A stretch of 8,674 nt of DNA from Clostridia bacterium (GTDB taxonomy: Bacteria; Bacillota_A; Clostridia; Christensenellales; Aristaeellaceae), in NCBI GenBank assembly GCA_017412025.1, contig JAFQOY010000056.1, forward strand, positions 1 to 8,674, read 5' to 3'. Shown piece by piece: positions 6,313 to 8,674 of the stretch (its first letter is position 1; each line of letters opens with the position of its first letter). The translations under genes and the position numbers were made by a program. Under the pieces are notes generated by a model. It was not told the origin of the DNA, did not search any database, and saw only the letters and a list, made by a program, of their open reading frames with translations.

Positions 6313-6630
6313 TCACAGGCGGATGAGCAGCATATACGCCGCCGTGCCCGCCGCGATGCTCAGCAGCGTGCTGCGCCGCCATACATGCACGGCCACGACG
6401 ACCGCAGCAGCCAGCAGCTGCTTTGCGCCGTCTGCAAACGTTCCATAAGGCACGCCCTTGAGACAATACACCACCAGCGCCGCCATGATCGCGCCCGGCA
6501 GCATGCCGCCGAGCATGACGATCACCTTCGGCACACCGCCCTTCCCGCCGAAGAACCAGAACGGCGCAGCCCGCAGCAGGAGCGTTACGCCCGCGCAGAT
6601 CAGGATGATCCAGACCGCATGCATGTTCAC
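6313..6630 (-). CDS. azlD: AzlD-type branched-chain amino acid exporter, small subunit
   Basis: A short membrane protein (105 residues from the GTG at 6630), the small partner of AzlC in a two-component amino acid exporter known for branched-chain amino acids and their analogues. Family marks are T-L-L-L-R-A-A-P-F near the start, the central L-G-G-M-L-P-G-A-I-M stretch, and the C-terminal S-I-A-A-G-T-A-A-Y-M-L-L. Three or four hydrophobic segments cover most of the chain. The GTG at 6630 overlaps the azlC stop as GTGA and has GGGGG 7 bases upstream, which fits the coupled-overlap style of this window. The ATG at 6624 (103 residues) and an upstream ATG at 6651 are alternatives. It follows azlC directly. 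Confidence 0.88.
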   Translation of the reverse strand: MNMHAVWIILICAGVTLLLRAAPFWFFGGKGGVPKVIVMLGGMLPGAIMAALVVYCLKGVPYGTFADGAKQLLAAAVVVAVHVWRRSTLLSIAAGTAAYMLLIRL

Positions 6631-7298
6631 GCCGCCGCCCCCTTTCTGCACATCGCCGTCAGCAGAATGGCCGTCACCGCAAGGGCGGGCGCAAGGAAAG
6701 CATCCGGCCCCAGCAGCAGCAGGCAGATCATCGCGCAGCCGCCGCCAATGGCAAGCGGCAGCCGGTCTTTCCTGTTCATCGCGCGCTCCACGCAGATGAC
6801 GATGAACAGTGCCGTCATCGAAAAATCGATACCTGTCAAATCAAACGGCAGCTGCTGCGCCAGGATGCTGCCGACCATCGATCCTGCAACCCAGTACAGC
6901 TGATCGTACAGCGCCACGCGCACCATCACGCCGTCGCTTTCGCTGTCCGGCAGGCTGCAAAACACAGAATACGTCTCATCCGTAAGCGAAAAAACCATAT
7001 ACGGCCGGACAAGCGCATGCATCCGCGCAAACCGGCCGATATAGCTGACGCCATAGAACAGATGGCGGGCGTTGACCATCAGCGCAGTGAGCGCAGACGT
7101 CAACAGCCCTGCGCCTGCCGCCATCAGCGGCACCATCACAAACTGAAGACTGCCGGCATAGATCAGCCCGCTCATCATCAGCGCATATGCGGGGCCAAAG
7201 CCCGCCTGCGCCAGCGTCGCGCCAAACGCCGTGCCCAGAAACAGATAACCGCACATGACCGGAATGGTCAGCTTCAGCGCGCGCATGCGTTCATTCAT
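6627..7298 (-). CDS. azlC: AzlC-type branched-chain amino acid exporter, large subunit
   Basis: A 223-residue polytopic membrane protein of the AzlC family, the large subunit of the AzlCD exporter. Conserved stretches are G-T-A-F-G (22-26), Y-A-G-S-L-Q-F (47-53), N-A-R-H-L-F-Y-G (76-83) and S-L-T-D-E-T-Y (104-110), all in expected order. Hydrophobic segments lie at about 11-31, 38-60, 62-75, 134-150, 160-171 and 180-215. The ATG at 7298 has a GAGAGGA site about 6 bases upstream. It lies 39 bases after the PucR-type regulator gene and overlaps azlD by 4 bases, so AzlC and AzlD are probably translated together. Export substrate is inferred from the family; other amino acids remain possible. Confidence 0.93.
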   Translation of the reverse strand: MNERMRALKLTIPVMCGYLFLGTAFGATLAQAGFGPAYALMMSGLIYAGSLQFVMVPLMAAGAGLLTSALTALMVNARHLFYGVSYIGRFARMHALVRPYMVFSLTDETYSVFCSLPDSESDGVMVRVALYDQLYWVAGSMVGSILAQQLPFDLTGIDFSMTALFIVICVERAMNRKDRLPLAIGGGCAMICLLLLGPDAFLAPALAVTAILLTAMCRKGAAA

Positions 7299-7337
7299 GT
7301 ACTATCCTCTCCCCGAAGCATCCGGTCTGTATCCCGC

Positions 7338-8489
7338 TCAGCTTCGCCCTTCTTCCTCCAGAATTCTGGACAGATTCACCATCAGGCTGAGCATCGGAGC
7401 AAAGAGCGCGTCCTCCTCCATCTCCATCAGCTTCTGAATCTTGGTCAATCTGTATCGCACCGTATTGGGATGCTGGAAAAGCGCCTTTGCCGCGCCTGCA
7501 ATCTCCATGTGTTCGTTCACATATACCCTTGCCGTCTGCTCCAGGTTTGTCCTGTTCTGCTGATCGTACTCGCGGATGCGGGCAAGGCTCCTGCGGCACT
7601 GGTCGCAGACGAACGCATTCTCGCTCATCGGGAACAGATAGGCATACAACCCCAGCTCATGCGCAGCCATCACGCTCCTGCCCGTCAGCCTCGCAGCGCG
7701 GGCGGCATAGACCGCTTCGCTCAGCGCCAGTCCAAACGCCGTCTGCTCCGTCCGCACGCCGCTCAATCCTGCATCCAGCAGCTTTCCGCCGCCCAGCTGC
7801 TCCAGCAAAAGCGAAAGCTCCTCCCGGCTGTCCTGTTCCTCCTCGCCCATGCGGCAAAGCAGGATGAGCATCGTTCTCCATTCCATGCAGACATATCGCT
7901 GCCCCAGCCTTTCGTCTCCGCTGAGCACTGCATAGAGCCTGTCTGCCGCCGTGCTGATCCCCTCTCTGGGATACAGCGCGCAGATCCTGTACATCCGGCT
8001 GCCGACCGGATCGATCTTCTGCACATGCTCCTTGGTCTGTTCCGGCGTCAGTCCACCGCGCATCAATGCGTCAAGCTCCTTTTCATAGCCGGAAAAATGG
8101 CGCTTGCCGCGGATCAGCTCCGTAACCTCCAGGATAACCTCTTCAATATACGTCTCGTCAAAGAGAAACAGCGGCGTCCCCAGCCGGTTCGCCATGTTGA
8201 CCACCGTCTGCGGCAGTTCGCTGAAGTATGCCGTCTTGACCAGCAGGCCCGCAATTCCCTGATTCATCAGCGCGAGAAGCGAATTGGCCACAAGCTGATT
8301 ATCCCCGATGGCATAGGCCAGCGTCGTCACAACCAGATCGCCGCGGTAAAAGTCCGGCAGCTGCATCCGGGACGGATCATACTCGAGCAGAACGGCAGCC
8401 GTCACCGTGCGCTCAAGCCCGTCCTGTCCGGCAATCAGGCGCAGCCGTTTGAGATTCTGCAGGCGATACAGCTCTTTGATTCGGATCAC
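7338..8489 (-). CDS. PucR-family transcriptional regulator
   Basis: A 383-residue cytoplasmic regulator with the full PucR layout: an N-terminal PucR ligand/sensory domain (about 1-127), a degenerate GGDEF-like middle region (about 160-290) and a C-terminal helix-turn-helix (about 313-372). The DNA-recognition segment is H-P-N-T-V-R-Y-R-L-T-K-I (340-351), diagnostic for the family. The start is GTG at 8489; no ATG is available nearby, and GGGAGGG lies 6 bases upstream. A near-consensus promoter precedes it. The azlC gene begins 39 bases after its stop, so it probably senses an amino acid or nitrogen-related signal and controls azlCD; the effector is not readable. A CxxC pair (295, 298) just before the linker to the HTH is not something I associate with the family. 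Confidence 0.93.
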   Translation of the reverse strand: MIRIKELYRLQNLKRLRLIAGQDGLERTVTAAVLLEYDPSRMQLPDFYRGDLVVTTLAYAIGDNQLVANSLLALMNQGIAGLLVKTAYFSELPQTVVNMANRLGTPLFLFDETYIEEVILEVTELIRGKRHFSGYEKELDALMRGGLTPEQTKEHVQKIDPVGSRMYRICALYPREGISTAADRLYAVLSGDERLGQRYVCMEWRTMLILLCRMGEEEQDSREELSLLLEQLGGGKLLDAGLSGVRTEQTAFGLALSEAVYAARAARLTGRSVMAAHELGLYAYLFPMSENAFVCDQCRRSLARIREYDQQNRTNLEQTARVYVNEHMEIAGAAKALFQHPNTVRYRLTKIQKLMEMEEDALFAPMLSLMVNLSRILEEEGRS

Positions 8490-8495
8490 AGTCAG

Positions 8496-8502
8496 CCCTC
8501 CC
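8496..8502 (-). promoter_or_regulatory. Ribosome binding site fixing the GTG start of the PucR gene
   Basis: GGGAGGG on the minus strand sits 6 bases before the GTG codon at 8489. It decides the start, since no ATG in frame has a comparable site. Confidence 0.8.
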
Positions 8503-8521
8503 GTCAGACGAATGATATCTT

Positions 8522-8550
8522 ATTGTACCACCCGCCCGAACGCTTTGCAA
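8522..8550 (-). promoter_or_regulatory. Sigma-A-type promoter of the PucR gene
   Basis: On the minus strand TTGCAA (8545-8550) and TACAAT (8522-8527) are 17 bases apart, a close match to the housekeeping consensus. The -10 lies about 33 bases from the GTG start, leaving a leader of roughly 25 bases. It could drive the whole run from the PucR gene to the M42 gene. Confidence 0.8.
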
Positions 8551-8580
8551 TACGGCAAGCCCGCCAAACAGCGCCCCGAT

Positions 8581-8608
8581 ATAGAAAAAGAACGGACAAA
8601 GCCGTTCT
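8581..8608 (-). terminator. Rho-independent terminator of the right-edge gene
   Basis: AGAACGG (8589-8595) and CCGTTCT (8602-8608) form a 7-bp stem with a 6-base loop. On the minus strand the stem is followed at once by TTTTTCTAT, a good U-tract. It lies 12 bases past the stop of the partial gene at the right edge and separates that gene from the PucR promoter. Confidence 0.82.
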
Positions 8609-8620
8609 GAATTGAAATTT

Positions 8621-8674
8621 TTACAGCGCAAAGAGCAGAATCGCCAGCAAATGCAGCACGCTGCCCGCCACCAC
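8621..8674 (-). CDS. C-terminal end of a membrane-type protein (partial)
   Basis: The last 17 codons and TAA stop (8621-8623) of a minus-strand gene that continues beyond the right edge. The visible residues read V-V-A-G-S-V-L-H-L-L-A-I-L-L-F-A-L, strongly hydrophobic and likely a final membrane helix. A clear terminator follows 12 bases after the stop, which supports a real gene end rather than a chance frame. Too little is visible to name the family. Confidence 0.6.
   Translation of the reverse strand: MVAGSVLHLLAILLFAL

Noticed and set aside
7017..8615. Plus-strand open frame of 532 codons
   Set aside because: It lies antisense to azlC and the PucR gene, both with clear family motifs and ribosome binding sites. 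The translation is rich in His, Arg and Gln, typical of an antisense frame in GC-rich DNA.

Overview
The window looks like chromosomal DNA from a GC-rich Bacillota, most likely a gut-type Clostridia. The evidence is the strong GGAGG-type ribosome binding sites, sigma-A-like promoters, and Firmicutes-type families: a LytTR/DUF3021 pair, a PucR regulator, AzlCD, an M42 peptidase and a clostridial-style NdpA protein. No phage, insertion sequence, CRISPR array, tRNA or rRNA is visible. Apart from one gene, everything is transcribed on the minus strand.

Left part (1-1600). Positions 36-195 hold five perfect or near-perfect hairpins packed end to end, just beyond the 3' end of a HAD-family phosphatase (212-865, minus). 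The HAD gene has a near-consensus promoter with inverted and direct repeats in and around its spacer. A PAP2-family membrane phosphatase (947-1447, plus) diverges from it. A bidirectional hairpin terminator at 1538-1578 separates PAP2 from the converging cluster to its right.

Middle part (1605-3990, minus). This is a compact four-gene operon reading, in transcription order, ABC ATPase, ABC-2 permease, LytTR DNA-binding protein and DUF3021 membrane protein. Two junctions are 4-base ATGA overlaps and the third gap is 12 bases. The layout fits an exporter that carries its own regulator and a membrane partner for it. A candidate promoter with an inverted repeat lies upstream of the ATPase.

Right part (4179-8489, minus). 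In transcription order: a PucR-family regulator (GTG start, clear promoter), azlC, azlD, a nucleoid-associated protein of the NdpA family and an M42 metallopeptidase. Gaps range from a 4-base overlap to about 70 bases, so one transcript is possible. A plausible theme is peptide breakdown (M42) combined with export of surplus branched-chain amino acids (AzlCD) under PucR control; why NdpA sits between them is unclear. At the right edge a terminator follows the last 17 codons of another minus-strand membrane-type protein.

The gene families themselves are known. The most unexplained feature is the hairpin array at 36-195. The putative PucR-AzlCD-NdpA-M42 operon and the repeats at the HAD and ABC promoters come next. 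I see no clear evidence of a wholly new system.
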